A stretch of 64,000 nt of DNA from Oncomelania hupensis (GCA_036898135.1 CM072511.1:26799564-26863563); one strand, 5' to 3'. Shown: positions 1-40,690, numbered from the stretch's first letter. The notes: a model not told the origin generated them from the letters alone. Made by a program: numbers and translations.

Positions 1-190
1 GGAAGAGTTTTCAAGAAAAAAGGTAGGAGACTGGTCTAGCGAAGAAGACGATAGTATAGCAGATTGATAGAGCAGAGCAGGAATGAGAAAGAGCAAATGA
101 GAAAGACAGCGACAGTGGGAATTTAAAGCACTAAATTTCCAGAAAGTGGGGATACTATTTATACTGAAACCCCCGGCACCCCAACGGGGG
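1..190 (-). repeat. Truncated copy of a dispersed ~560-bp repeat
   Basis: The stretch from the window edge to the C/G-rich hairpin ending in CGGGGG at about 190 is nearly identical to the right-hand ends of the copies at 3366-3938, 34681-35234 and 60721-61288. Only the end with TATAAATAG (reverse strand) and the CCCCCG/CGGGGG hairpin is inside the window. It lies in the SMG5 intron downstream of the last visible exon. Orientation is inferred from the other copies, whose minus-strand 3' ends resemble other retroposon tails. Confidence 0.85.
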
Positions 191-419
191 TGTGCATTAA
201 GACATTCCATTTATAACAAGGATGGAGGTCATAGGCTACTACAGTGTCCTTGAAACGTCCACTCTCACATTCCTCCCATTATAAATATCACAGAATACAC
301 ATTTCGTGGAAAAGGGGAGGGGATGCTGCATTATTCAGACTGATTTGTATCCCACTGCCATTCTCTCCTCTTTTGTCTCTGTCTGATCCGTAAGTGTGTA
401 CACGGCTGTAAATATTTAT

Positions 420-669
420 ACTTCCTGGGTCTAACCGGGCATATAAATAGCTGTGAATAGTTTTTTGCTATTCTATTTTTGTCTATTTTGTCATTTGTGT
501 ACATAGTTGTAAATAGTGTTTACTTTTACTGTTCCGTCTTTTGGTGTATCGTAGCAAAAGCGATGTTTGATCAAGTGCATGTATTTTTATGTAATGGTTA
601 TGTAAAGCGCGGTGAGTCTGGTCGTAGGCTGGAGTACCCGCTATATAAAAATCCGTTATTATTATTATT

Positions 670-698
<29 letters not shown>
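420..698 (+). repeat. Retroposon 3' tail with (TTA)n
   Basis: A stretch ending in a GCGC...CGCTATATAAAAA-type tail followed by a TTA microsatellite at about 655-698. This is the usual ending of LINE/SINE insertions here (compare 25600-25650 and 33080-33160). No coding remains are recognised, and the short open frame across it is not convincing. Confidence 0.5.
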
Positions 699-700
<2 letters not shown>

Positions 701-892
701 CTTTTGCAGACAATGACATTCATCCACAATTACACCCTTGACACTAACAAGTACAAAACGTTAAATAACAACAGTATGGAACAACAACGTAGTAACATTG
801 AAACAAAAAATCCACAACAGCCAAGTCACTTTCAGATTTGAAGCCAAGTATCATGATGCATACATTTATAATTTTATATATTAGTGAATAAT

Positions 893-1122
893 GAACATTG
901 GGGTTTAACGTCTACACCCACCATTGGCGATATGGCAGACAGGGATAACCATTCTAGGGAGCAAGGGGTAGGGACCTAGATCAACACTGAACCACCAGAG
1001 CAATCATACTGCTATAATGGACAGTGAAAATTTGCCACTTTTCATTTCGCCCTTCCATGGAATTTGAACCTGGGTCACCTGTGCACCAAGCGAACGCTCT
1101 TCCATTTGAGCAAGAGCTACGG
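893..1122 (-). repeat. tRNA-derived SINE, minus orientation
   Basis: Read on the minus strand it starts with a tRNA-like head (A-box-like GTAGCTCTTGCTCAAATGG, B-box-like GGTTCAAATTCC). The body contains the motif ACCACCAATGGTGGGTGTAG in diverged form and ends in GACGTTAAACC. The same body occurs at 12275-12505 (with head) and 50937-51065 (5'-truncated). Confidence 0.75.
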
Positions 1123-1255
1123 AGGAGGGAAAAAAGTCTTATTTAGTCCTGGGTTAGGATAAGAAAAATGTTTGTTAACCCTTTGTTAGGAGAGGTAATA
1201 AAGGTATATGATTTATGTTTTTCAGGGGGAAGGGAGATAGAGAGAGAGATGAAGA

Positions 1256-1283
1256 GAAAAAGAGAGACAGTGAGAGTGAGAGT

Positions 1284-1330
<47 letters not shown>
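1256..1330. repeat. (GA)n microsatellite
   Basis: Imperfect then perfect GA dinucleotide tract just 3' (in SMG5 sense) of the last visible SMG5 exon. The serine-leucine and arginine-glutamate open frames across it are artefacts of the repeat. Confidence 0.95.
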
Positions 1331-1332
<2 letters not shown>

Positions 1333-1369
1333 AACATGTACATAGGCAAGCAAAATATGGGATGTTTAC

Positions 1370-22007
<20,638 letters not shown>

Positions 22008-22388
22008 CGTTTCGGTCGTTTGCTAGCAAAAACCATCACCTTTAGGAGTGTTCTTCGCTGCATGTCCTAAAACAACGTCAGGACAGCCGGAAGTTTGCGT
22101 TGTTTTCTGTTTCGTTCTTACCTTTGTCCGCCATGCTTGAGACTATACAGACCACGTGACTTAAGACGGGGAAATACGTTGCTTCTTGTTGATTTTTAAT
22201 ACTAGCTTTCGAATCAAGCACTTACGAAATTGTTTTAAATCAAATGTCAAATATTTTATGGACATTTTAAAAAAAATAGGCTCATATTCCCAAGGATACT
22301 ACATTTATATTTAAAATATAGAGGTCAGTGTCTATTCCTATCCAAAATTTTGTTAACTCGCAACCGAAGAAAGGGAGACAAAAGAAAC
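22008..22388. promoter_or_regulatory. Probable bidirectional SMG5/HACD3 promoter
   Basis: 381 bp separate the two divergent start codons. The interval has an ETS-type CCGGAAGT at 22087-22094 and a YY1-like CCGCCATGCTT near 22129-22139, and no obvious TATA box. Such motifs are common in housekeeping head-to-head promoters. The transcription starts are not visible in sequence. Confidence 0.6.
22078..22134 (-). other. Possible upstream ORF in the SMG5 leader
   Basis: ATGGCGGACAAAG at 22134 has a strong initiation context (A at -3, G at +4). Unspliced, it gives an 18-codon frame ending in TGA at 22078. A consensus donor GTAAGA follows the thirteenth base. Splicing to the TTTTAG acceptor near 22071 would also give an 18-codon frame that stops about 15 nt before the SMG5 ATG. 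Neither option joins the SMG5 frame. Confidence 0.4.
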
Positions 22389-30189
<7,801 letters not shown>

Positions 30190-31640
30190 TCGATGGCTGT
30201 GACCTCTTCATCAATCAATCCCTTCTCAGACCAGAGTGACAAAATGTATTTGATGGCTGGTGTGGTAGTGGTTTATCGTCTTTCTAAGTTGTGCCAGCCA
30301 TGCAGACAAGTCCTTTCAGTATGCAAAACTGGATATTGACTATATTTTCTTGCATTCCCATGTTTTTCGTTGATGGAAAAAAAAATTGTGCATTAACATT
30401 TTCAATTAGCGCCTTTAGTTCCGTATCTTTGACTTCATTGCTATTATTTTGATGTTAGAATTGCATTTTCTTTTATTTTGTTTGTTTGTTACTTGTTTTT
30501 TTCTTCTTTCCATGAATGAATGAGTAAGGGTTATAAAGAACATACAAAACTCCACACCCCAAAAAAGGCATGCTCACTGCGAATAATACTATTTTATTGT
30601 TAGTTAAGCTGCCTGTCCTAATCAAGTTAAACTGTGTACCCTTGGATCAAATGATACGAATATGAGAAAAGAATATACCTCAAGATACAGTTAAGCCATG
30701 ACTTTATTGAGTTGAATTTCTTCTTAGTTACAAATAACTCACTTTGAAGAGAACTTACATATTTGCATTATATTAACAAAAAGGGTAACAAGAGAACAAC
30801 TGGTGTAGAAATGTCACCCAGTAGACCCCAACCTCTGATGAGACTCGCAGAGCAACTGTAGTGCAAGGTTGAAGACTCTGCAGCAACATGTTCCAGCATT
30901 TCAAGCCAAAACTTTCAGAGTGCCACTCTTCTACTAGTGTGCAATATGGTTATTAAATTATGTCTCCATTGTATATATTGAGCATCAGTGACCAGGCAGC
31001 TAGCTAGTTGTTTTTTACTCTGGGAGCATTTTAAGTGAGACACAGGAAACTTAGTTCATTTGCCACCATAAAACTATCTCGACAATTTCTGAAACAACCG
31101 ATAGATAGATTCCTATTGTGGGCTGCTATGAGGCAGAGATTGAAGAGTAACCAAGCTGGAACTGGAAAAAGAAGAAAGGTAGTGATGAACTGTCACGTTG
31201 AAACTTTCATACTCTCACGCTCGTGTGTAGATCCAGAAACCAGCATGCAAAGGTTTGCATGTCATGATTATATTTAGTAATGTTTTTGTTTGTATCATTT
31301 TGTGTTTTATTTTATTTATTTTTAAAAACCCACCGCATACTGCAGTTAAGAGAATCTTGTTGGTCTTGATGGCAACTTTTCTAGTGGAATTAATCTGTAT
31401 GTATATTATTTTTATTTGTTGTGCGTGCATTTACTGTTACTTTTGAAGAATCTACTTTGTTAATTTTTTTCATAAATATTTATACTTATTAATTTTAAAA
31501 TAAAACACAAACTACTCAGTGTGTAGGAGTATGTGCAGCATAAACATTTTATGTGCTCAGTCGGTGCAATGTATCTTTCTTTCATGCTGTTGGAATGTTT
31601 TATCCTGAATAAAATATACTACACGGATATAGTGAATGTG
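30190..31640 (+). other. HACD3 3' untranslated region and candidate poly(A) signals
   Basis: A/T-rich sequence after the HACD3 stop with AATAAA at 31499-31504 and 31608-31613. No coding exon is recognised. UTR length is inferred from the signals only. Confidence 0.55.
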
Positions 31641-31724
31641 TGTGTAGGTTTGCTTTTCTTCTTCATGATATTCTGAATGAGTCCGTTTAAATGTGTTGTC
31701 TTGTTCGTTGACATTCTCTTTCTC

Positions 31725-31781
31725 TCGTTCACACAAACTCTCTCTTTTTCTCTCTCACACGCTCTCCCTCACTCTCTGAAA

Positions 31782-31814
<33 letters not shown>

Positions 31815-31824
31815 TCAATCTCTT

Positions 31825-31910
<86 letters not shown>

Positions 31911-31912
31911 TT
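31725..31912. repeat. (CA)n and (CT)n compound microsatellite
   Basis: TCTC, ACAC and long CT tracts between HACD3 and the LINE relic at 32010. Confidence 0.95.
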
Positions 31913-32009
31913 TTTCCTCTATTTCTCTTGTAAAGTTGAAAAAAGTTTTGGCGAAAAAGACAGACCAGCAAAGAAAGAGAAATCGTAAATGGTATTAAAT
32001 CTACCGCAC

Positions 32010-33100
32010 AACCGCTTGATTTTGGCGTTCCTCAAGGCTCTGTGATTGGCCCTGTTCTGTTGATACTGTACACCTCTCCTCTCTCAGGTCTCATTCACAC
32101 TCTCTCCGGCACGAAATGTATGCTGATGACACCCAACTTAATCACTCTGACTCTCCTAACTACAATCATTTAGTTCGGACCCTTCAAGATTGTGTCATTG
32201 AGGTAAAATCATGGATGTCAAACAACCGCCTCAAGCTAAATGGTAACAAAACTGAGGCTCTCCATGTTTCTCCGTCATCTGCAGACCCCTCTTCTCTTCC
32301 CTCAACTATCACTGTTGGAACTACTTCTATTTCTTTTTTTTTGACACTGTTCGCGACCTTGGGCTTTTTCTCGATCAGGATCTCTCCATGCAGCAACACG
32401 TTGCAAAAACTTGTCAGATTGCATACATTGAACTTAGATGCATAAGCTCCATTTGACAGTATCTCACACAAGAAGCAACAAAAACACTAGTTAGCACATG
32501 CATTCTGTCTAGATTGGATTATTGTAATTCCTTCCTTGTGGGTTGCAAATAGAAAGTCCTTAGACCTCTTCAGCAAGTCCAAAACTCTGCAGCTAAACTC
32601 ATCTTCAAAGCACGGAAATCACAGCATTGCACACCGCTCTTTCAAGAACTACACTGGCTGGGTTAAACAACGAATTAAATAAAATAAAAACTCATGTCTT
32701 TGCTACCACATCATCTCTGGAACTGCTCCTAGCTATATTTCAGAACCTTTGACTGTCTATGTTCCTTCTCGCTTTCTCTGCTCGTCTGCAGATGAAAGGA
32801 TATTGCGTGTACCAGGATACCACAGGGTGAGACACGGTGGTCGGGCCTTCAGTTTCTTCTCCGTTCAGACATGGAACTCGCTACCTCGGTCCGTCCATAA
32901 CAGTCCTTCACTAGCGTCTTTCAATCAACTTGAAGACATCTTTTTAGAGAGGCCTTATCTTAGGCGCCCTGAGTGAGTGTTTTTGGGTGTTGGGATGTGT
33001 GTGTGGTTGCATGTTATTGACCAATGAACGCATGTTGTGTTTACATTTGTTTGTGTAAAGCACTTTGTGATTTTGGAAAGCGCTGTATAAATTGCCTGTT

Positions 33101-33160
<60 letters not shown>
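32010..33160 (+). pseudogene. CR1/Jockey-type LINE relic with (ATG)n tail
   Basis: Frames show FGVPQGSVIGPVL, MYADDTQL (catalytic YADD), NRLKLNGNKTEALHV, then frameshifted QNSAAKLIFKARK and a C-terminal TWNSLP-type block (WNSLPRSVHNSPSL...F). The 3' end is AAAGCGCTGTATAAATTGCC followed by (ATG)n. Many stops and frameshifts. Confidence 0.85.
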
Positions 33161-33939
33161 ATTGTTGTTGTTGTTGCTGGCAACAAAACAGAAGGAAGTC
33201 CAGTAATAAGAACAGCAAATGCAAAACGTTTGGCAGCCATGTACCTCAAAATCGATAGCTACTGAAGACAGAAGACCACACACATTCATTCACTCTCCCC
33301 AGCTAGACTGCACTCTCTTTTGTTCGCCCTTCATTTCTCCCAGCAAATCACCCCCACCCCCTCCTTCCCCTTCCCATCAACACCTCATTTACTTCCCATC
33401 ACCTTGCAAATGGAGAAGCAGTAGACAGCCATCTGCTGGCTAGAGCTATATATACAGTAACAGTTATTGCTGCACGTGCTTAAAATATTCAAAGACATCG
33501 CGTGCCTACTCTGGGCTAGACTCTATATCGAACCAACAGCGGGCGCGTTGTGCTACAGAGCAGGAAGCGGCGAGAGTGTAAAAAATATCGTGATGCCAGT
33601 CTAGACTTTCCGTGAAAGAATGTAAATAACTGACATGGCGTTGGAGTAAGTAAAGTCATAAATGATGTTGCGGTTGATGGAGTTCCAGTGACCGATTTCC
33701 ATAAAAATGGGATGGTTTTGCTTTTCATCGTATTGTTTTGGTATTCATTGATGGCGCTATAGTGGGTTTTGTTTACTGAAGCACTGGACAATTATAATTT
33801 ACTAGTGAAACGCCAACCATTAACTGTGAGAAAAAAACAACACCTGTACTGCATAGGAGGAGGTGCTTCAGCCTTCATACACAATCGCTGTTGGCTTCCC
33901 ATTAGAAAGCAACGCAAGACGGTTGTGGCGAGGTCGGCG

Positions 33940-34022
33940 ATGGAGATGCAGTATACAAAGCGCTATGGCGGCCTCCATTTCTGGGTTGTTGTGGTCGTTG
34001 CTGTTGCAGCTGTTGGGGGTAA

Positions 34023-34062
<40 letters not shown>

Positions 34063-36515
34063 AAATTCAAAAGTTTAATCGTATCAAATTCCATGGAGCA
34101 TATTTTAAAGTAATCATTCACTAGTATAATGTGAAGACTTATATATTTTGTTAGGTTATATGCCGAGTCTATAGGTTTTAAAATAATTATTATTTAGTGT
34201 GTTTACACTATCGCGGTGATGTTTTCCCAGTGTAACTTTAACACACGCACACACGATTCTGCTTTCGATTTCTTCCACGTTGTTCAGTGTTGGTGATGCT
34301 GTCGCTTTTTGAGGTGGCTTCTGCTGGCGTTGCTGTTGACTGTTGTTGCTTATAAAATAGCTGCTCATAGTCATTATTGCTATCATCAAGTGTCCTGATG
34401 ATCCTGAGCTGCAGCGAGAGACCCATGGCAGGAGATTCTTGAGATTAAAGATTTAAATTAATACCAATACTTTTGTAGACGCGTGAGCATGTATATCTAC
34501 TGTCGTCAACGTTGTGTTTAGTTCGTTGCTGTTGGTTAAGTGACTGACTGAGTCAAACAACAGCCGCCAGGACCATTATAAACACAGACACTACGTACAG
34601 GCACATGACTTTTATTGAACTTGCGGTCACACTGCACGAAGTAGGCTACTACTGATCTATAACACAGTACTACATTACATGATTATTGCTTTAGGTCCAG
34701 TGGACTCTTCCGAGCCAAATCAGGACCGGACAACCCCCGATCCGCATAAAAGATCTGCTGAATCAACCCTAGTGGTAAAACTGAACACTCTCCACCAGCC
34801 AGTCACTTTACAATAAAGACATCCCACGCAGGGGACGCTGAGGCTATACTCTAATTTATCGAACCCCCGTTTACAAAAACAAAATAGAATACAAACATCA
34901 TTATAAATTATCAACAAAACACATACATATAAAATGCCTACATTGCTAAATAATAACATCATAGGAAGCCCTAGTGACCACCTGGCAGAAAGCGTCCAAT
35001 ATTCCCAAGCTGATCCAACAGACCTCACACACAAATAAGGAGTCTTGTCCCGTAAGAGTTTTCAAGAAAAGAGGTAGGTGACTGGTCTAGCGAAGAAGTA
35101 TAGTAGATTGATAGAACAGAGCAGGAATGAGAAAGAACAAATGAGAAAGACAGCGACAGTGGGAATTTAAAGGACTAAATTTCCAGAAAGTGGGGATACT
35201 ATTTGTACTGAAACCCCCGGTACCCCAACGGGGGAAACACAGTACTAAGCAGGCATTATCTATCACATAGTACGAAGTAATCATTATGTATGCAGGTATG
35301 CCAGACGTGAACACTACAGGCCCAGAACACCAGCTGTTCAAGAAGTTGTTCCAGAACTACAGTGCCGAGTCCAGACCTATCGGCAACGCTAGTCGTCCTG
35401 TCGTCGTCAAGTTTGCAATTGCTCTCAACCAGCTGCTAGATCTGGTCTGTCTTGCCAGCACTTTGATTGTCTCTGGATGTCTTTCTTCCACTCGTCCCTC
35501 CCCCTCCCACCCCAGCAATGTTTGGCTTCTATCGCACCACCTCCTTCCTTTGTCAATCTCATCTTTTTGTCCTTCCTAGCTCTCACAAAATCCCTTTCCA
35601 TTCTTTCCTTCCTCTTTCTCCGTTCCATTTGTACTTCTGTTTTCTTGTCTTTTTGTTTTCCATCCTTCTCCCTCTTCACCTCTCTGTCTATCTGTCTGTC
35701 TGTCTCTCTGTCTCTCTCTCTCTCTGATTCAGCCAGTGATAATACAATGAAATCACTTACTAGATTACACAAAGGTGCTATTAAAGTAGTCCTATTAAAG
35801 AAAGCAACCCTTTTTGAGTTAGACTACATAAACTTAGGGATTCTCCCTCTAGAAGCAAGAATAGCTTTTAATAAGGGTTCTTCTTCTTTTTTTTTTTTTA
35901 GCACAAAATTATCCTTGGGCATGTACCAGAAACCATATGCTCTAAAGTCACTTTGAGAACTTCACACTAAGTCATGAGACCAAACTTCCTGAGACAAACC
36001 ACCAACATGAATATTTTCAAGAGTAAATACGCTTTTCACCTTATGAAGAAGTCAAAATAAATGTTGCTTTCATTGTACATGTAAAAAAATAAGAAGTATA
36101 ATTTTTTTTATTCTATAAACTCGCTTATGTTTTTTTGCTACTGATGATTTTATGCAATGTATATTGTTTCGTTTAATTATTTGGAAAATAAAAGCATATG
36201 TGCTAGTAAACTTGTATAAGTCATCTAAGCTTTGTTGCTTACAGACCAATTGATCTTTAGAATGTTAGAAACGTTAAATATAAATATAAAATGGATGTGC
36301 AACTCCAACCCCTGTTCATTGCAATGCTTGTCATGTACATAAATGTGTTCTTACTTAAATTTATCTGTAAACGTGTAATCGTTTTAATGTTTGTTTGTTG
36401 TTTTGTTTTATTTTTTTGTAGTTTCAGTAGAATAGTCCCATTTAGGGAGAGGGCCAGATGTAAAAAAGCCGACCACTGCTTACTCTACTACCTTCGTTAA
36501 ATAAGGAATTATCTT

Positions 36516-36612
<97 letters not shown>

Positions 36613-37383
36613 GTCTGTCTGTTAACACTTTGTGAATTGTAGGACAAAGAATTTGATTTGCGAAGACTGTCTTGAAACTATGCAAGTTGGCAACAGCTGT
36701 CAATCGTGCAGCATTATTATGACGATGCTAAAAATCTTTCTTTACTTTTAATCTATTTATTTAAACTGTTTAAACTATTTATAATTCCTGTTTAGTCATA
36801 CAGCATTATTGTGACGATGGTAAAAATCTTGAATTCTTTTTAATCGATTTATTTAAACTATTGATTATTCCTGTTTAGTCATAAAGAATTTTTTTTTAAA
36901 TTCCACTGAACTGTATACACGTGTATATTATTTTTGTTTAATAGTGTTTGATTATGTCCTTGAATGTCTACGGGAGTGATTTGTGATGTCATATTTGAAG
37001 CTTTTATTGACGATTATTTTGTCCTGTGTCATGTTTCCTACGTACGTAATTATGTTGCCCACGTGTCAAATTTCCTTCTGTACATGAGGACAGTAAACCA
37101 TGGTGTATCTTGTATAAGAGTGGCCTTGATGTTATAGTGTGAGACAGATGTTTCATGGTGTAATGGCTGGTTTCAGGACGAGAAGAACCAGATTCTGACC
37201 ACCTCAGTGTGGATTTACGAGGACTGGAGGGACGAGAACCTCCTGTGGAGACCAAAAGACTATCGTGGCCAGCGCGTCCTTATGATTCCGGCCTCCTACC
37301 TCTGGCTGCCAGACATCTTCATCTTCAACATGTTAGTAAGCCTACATTATCATCATCGATGTGGTCACCATCATCAACATTAC

Positions 37384-37460
<77 letters not shown>

Positions 37461-39115
37461 CTGCTATCATGACCAAGAACTGTACGTCGCGTTTCAGAGC
37501 GGGAGAGAGCATTGACGGCTTTGTGAACGTAACGGGCAGCAAGGTGTCTGTGCACCACAATGGCAACGTCCGCTGGATGGTCCCCCTTATCGTCAACAGC
37601 GCATGCGCCGTCGACGTCACGTACTTCCCCTACGATCAGCAGATCTGTGAGATCAAGCTGGGGTCTTGGATTTACGACCTGGCTCAGCTGGACCTCCGTT
37701 TGACCTTGGATCGTCCTGACCTGAACCACTACGTCATGAACAGCGAGTACGATCTGATCAACGTGTCTTTGACCCGCCAGGTGCTGGACAGCGCCTGTTG
37801 CCCCGGTGACGGCAGGCACGCCATGGTCAGCCTCAAGATCCACCTCAGCCGTAAATCACTGTACTACGACTACATCGTGATCGCGCCCACCCTCATGCTG
37901 TGCGTAGTGACGTTGGCCTCCTTCATGCTGCCCTGCCACAAGGGTGAGAAGATCGCCATCAGTCTTAACGTCTTCCTCATGCTCTACGTCCTTCAGCTGC
38001 GTATCGCCGACAACGTCCCAGACACCAACACCACACCCGTCCTCAGTGAGTAGACAACTAACTAGCCTTGTTACCGATTTCGTAAGTCACTATGTTTTGG
38101 AAAACAGGTTGATGGCATGTTGTTGTTGTGTTGTTGGTGTTAGATGTATGTATATGATGTGTGTGTGTGTGTGTGTGTGTTTGTGTGTGTGTGGGTGTGT
38201 GTCTGCCTGTGTGTGTTTCAATGCTTTGACACTTTTGCTTCCTAACGGACGTATCCGTGGTTTCAGGCGTGTTTCTGTTCATGGTGATGACGTTCAACTG
38301 CATCTCGCTCATTATGGCCACCATTGTCATGAATATTAAGAAGCGTGGTGACGAGAAACAGTGCCCGGATGTACCAGCTTGGATGCTGTGGCTGACCCAC
38401 AAAGTGTTCAGCAAGTAAGAGCGAAAACTGCTGCTAGTGCTACCACTACCGTAGTTCATACATGTAGCTTACATATATTATAATGATGTACACAGTTAAG
38501 TTATAAGGCCTTTGCCAGTCCTCCTTACTTATGCTGTTATGTTTGCTATAAATCTATGTATGTTGGTATCTATTATCCCAGTGTATTTTTAAATGCGTTT
38601 GTTCGTTAGTATGGATGTAAGCGATTAAGAAAACAAAATTAATCATTTATTAACTATATTGAACGTGTAAGACAACTGTAGTTCTAAGCACTCTAACGAA
38701 CTCCATCTTTGATGACAGGATCGTGTGCACACGCTACCTATGGAAGGATGAGATCCCTATGCCATCGTACAACAACAACGACAACGATGTCATCGATGCC
38801 ATGACGTCACCAGCTCCAGGCTTCCAGACCAACGAGGTCACGCCCTTGACTTCACCCAACCCGCAGCTTGCTTCCGTGTGGTGCAACAACAGCACACTAA
38901 GACAGCGGCAGATGAAGGGTCAAAAAGCCCAGGGAGGGAAAGGCAAGGTGTCGTCAGCGGAACGCATGTTCCACATGAAGCGGCAGTGGTTCTTCGTTGC
39001 TGAAGTGGCTGACAAACTATCCTTCCTCATCTACCTCGTCACCTTGACCTTCACAATCATCATGATTCTCTACGTCATCCCTGTCCATATGCGCAACGAC
39101 CCTGTGATGACGTGA
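33940..39115 (+). CDS. Nicotinic acetylcholine receptor, alpha-type subunit (divergent)
   Basis: Six exons (33940-34018, 35296-35444, 37177-37331, 37498-38045, 38267-38414, 38719-39115) join in phase to 491 residues. Residues 1-26 are a hydrophobic signal peptide. Ligand-binding domain: NQILTTSVWIYEDWRDENL (loop D Trp), YLWLPDIFIFN (loop A region), Cys-loop C164-C178 with FPYD, GSWIYD (loop B Trp), vicinal C228-C229. Then M1, M2 (from GEKIAISL), M3, a short cytoplasmic loop of about 110 residues and M4 near the C-terminus. Glu at -1' of M2 predicts cation selectivity, and the vicinal Cys pair defines an alpha-type subunit. The loop C tyrosines normally flanking the Cys pair are absent and M2 has Arg at 17'. 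The start is uncertain because the frame is open upstream to 33769; ATG 33940 precedes the signal peptide directly. Donors at 35444 (GTCTGT) and 37331 (GTTAGT) are non-optimal. Confidence 0.95.
34681..35234 (-). repeat. ~560-bp dispersed repeat, full copy
   Basis: In intron 1 of the receptor gene, about 60 bp upstream of exon 2. Very similar to 60721-61288; both keep the same 104-codon minus-strand open frame beginning MCVRSVGSAWEYW. Confidence 0.9.
35750..36000 (+). pseudogene. LINE C-terminal fragment
   Basis: LTRLHKGAIKVVLLKKATLF and LDYINLGILPLEARIAFNKG resemble the post-reverse-transcriptase block of CR1/L2-like LINEs. It is a short piece only, in the receptor intron 2. Confidence 0.55.
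36520..36625. repeat. (CT)n microsatellite
   Basis: Perfect CT tract followed by (CTGT)n in receptor intron 2. Confidence 0.95.
37379..37460. repeat. (CAT)n microsatellite within a 166-bp intron
   Basis: The trinucleotide tract makes up half of receptor intron 3 (37332-37497). Reading through the intron gives a poly-His run and an early stop, so the tract is not coding. Confidence 0.95.
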
Positions 39116-40690
39116 ACCTCGACGTCGGTTTTAATCATGGGAACATGGAACGAACACGGCATTAGCGCGCATCATGACCGATCTTCTGTGCTATCTTGGT
39201 CCAGCATAGAGTATTTGGTGCATTTTCAATGGACACCATCATCCTTCTCCTCCTTACTATCATCATTACGGTAAAAAGAAAGGTAAAGGTAGTCCCATAG
39301 CCTTGTGGCCGTAGGGGAGCGTGACGTTGGAGATCACACTTATCTTGGGCCAGCGTAATGAGGGTGATGCCCATCTCTCTCCCTCGCTGCTTTACCTTCC
39401 CCACCCTTGAGAAAGTAGGTACTCAGTCACAGTTGTGTCAACTGGGGGCGTTGTTATTTGTCGCTTTACGTTTTTGCGGTCACCCATCCAAGTGCTAACC
39501 GCACTGGACAGTGCTTAACTTGCAACACAGTAGCGAGTGCTCCAACCACAGCGCTATCCGACACCCCCTAAGTATCATCATTAATAGCTCAGAATTTGGC
39601 CTCTTTTTCATGAAAGCATGAGAGACAAAGAAGACCAAAGAAGCCGAAACATTTGGGTCCGTTATAATATTGTTTCGATCATGAACGGAGAACTAGAAGC
39701 GTGCTTAATTATTATCAGCCCTGTGCGCATGTCCATGCTTTATACTACACACTTTATTTAAAGGGACCTATGACTTTGATCATGGCCCCTAGACAGATCC
39801 TTTGAAATGTCGCAGTGAGTGATTCCCCACGGAAAAACATAAGCTTACTACACACACCCACACACACACACAAACACACACGCAAACATACACACCCACA
39901 CCCACATAAATCTCTTAAGAAAGTAGTCTATAGTTATTTCTTAAATCAATAAATTCTGTAGTGCCTATTGAAGGCAACAAACCGCTAGCCACCCCTGTGG
40001 AACTAAAATATGGCACCTACTAAAAGCCAGTAAGAGGCAGAACACATAAAATAAGTTGCTCGGAATACGTAATGGTTTTTCGTTTTAGGTTGATACAACA
40101 GACCCTTACATTATCCGACTCCAGACGCCAAAGCCGCACTCTTGAAGCCGCATAGTTCATTCAGAAATAGGGTTAAGGGTCACACGGCTATGGTATTGGT
40201 GTACCATAAAACAGGGGAAATCACTTCCTGTCAGAACAGAAATGGAAAAAAACTTTAAAAAATTTAGTTTTCGGTTTGAGCAACCGAAATCCACATTATC
40301 ATTGTTTAACGTACTAACAATGGAATTTTAATTTTAAAACAAAGGTTGCCAACTGGGGCCTTTTAAGGGAATTAATTTGTGTTAAAGCGATTTTTATATG
40401 TTGCATCGTATTAGGCTACTTTTACTTGTCGAGGTAGCTCTTCTTGGCGTTGTGTTTTGTCATTTGCACTTGTTATTCTTGTGTAGCCTGTTACTGTAGA
40501 TAAAGAAGAAACCTTGTACATTCTTTTTGTCAGTTTCTTTTCCTAAACAACTGTTGACTCTTTATTTCTCTCCCTCTGTAATGTGTGTGTGTATGGGGGG
40601 GGGGAGGGGGTGTTTGTGTGTGTGTTGAGGGCCGTTAGATGAGGAGTTGAATCATCTTTTAACCTACCAGCAGTTTACTAGAACCATTGT
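39116..40690. other. Intergenic sequence, no gene recognised
   Basis: Receptor 3' flank with an AATAAA near 39947-39952 and a CA-rich stretch at 39850-39905. A ~200-bp segment at 39280-39570 looks like an old repeat, but no family is recognised. Confidence 0.5.

Noticed and set aside
479..841. 120-codon open frame
   Set aside because: It crosses a retroposon tail and a (TTA)n tract, with no splice sites or recognisable protein.
30832..30860. Second hammerhead-like CTGATGAG
   Set aside because: No stem II hairpin or GAAA follows.
37325..37843. 172-codon minus-strand open frame with a poly-Asp run
   Set aside because: It is the antisense shadow of receptor exon 4 joined to the (CAT)n intron repeat.
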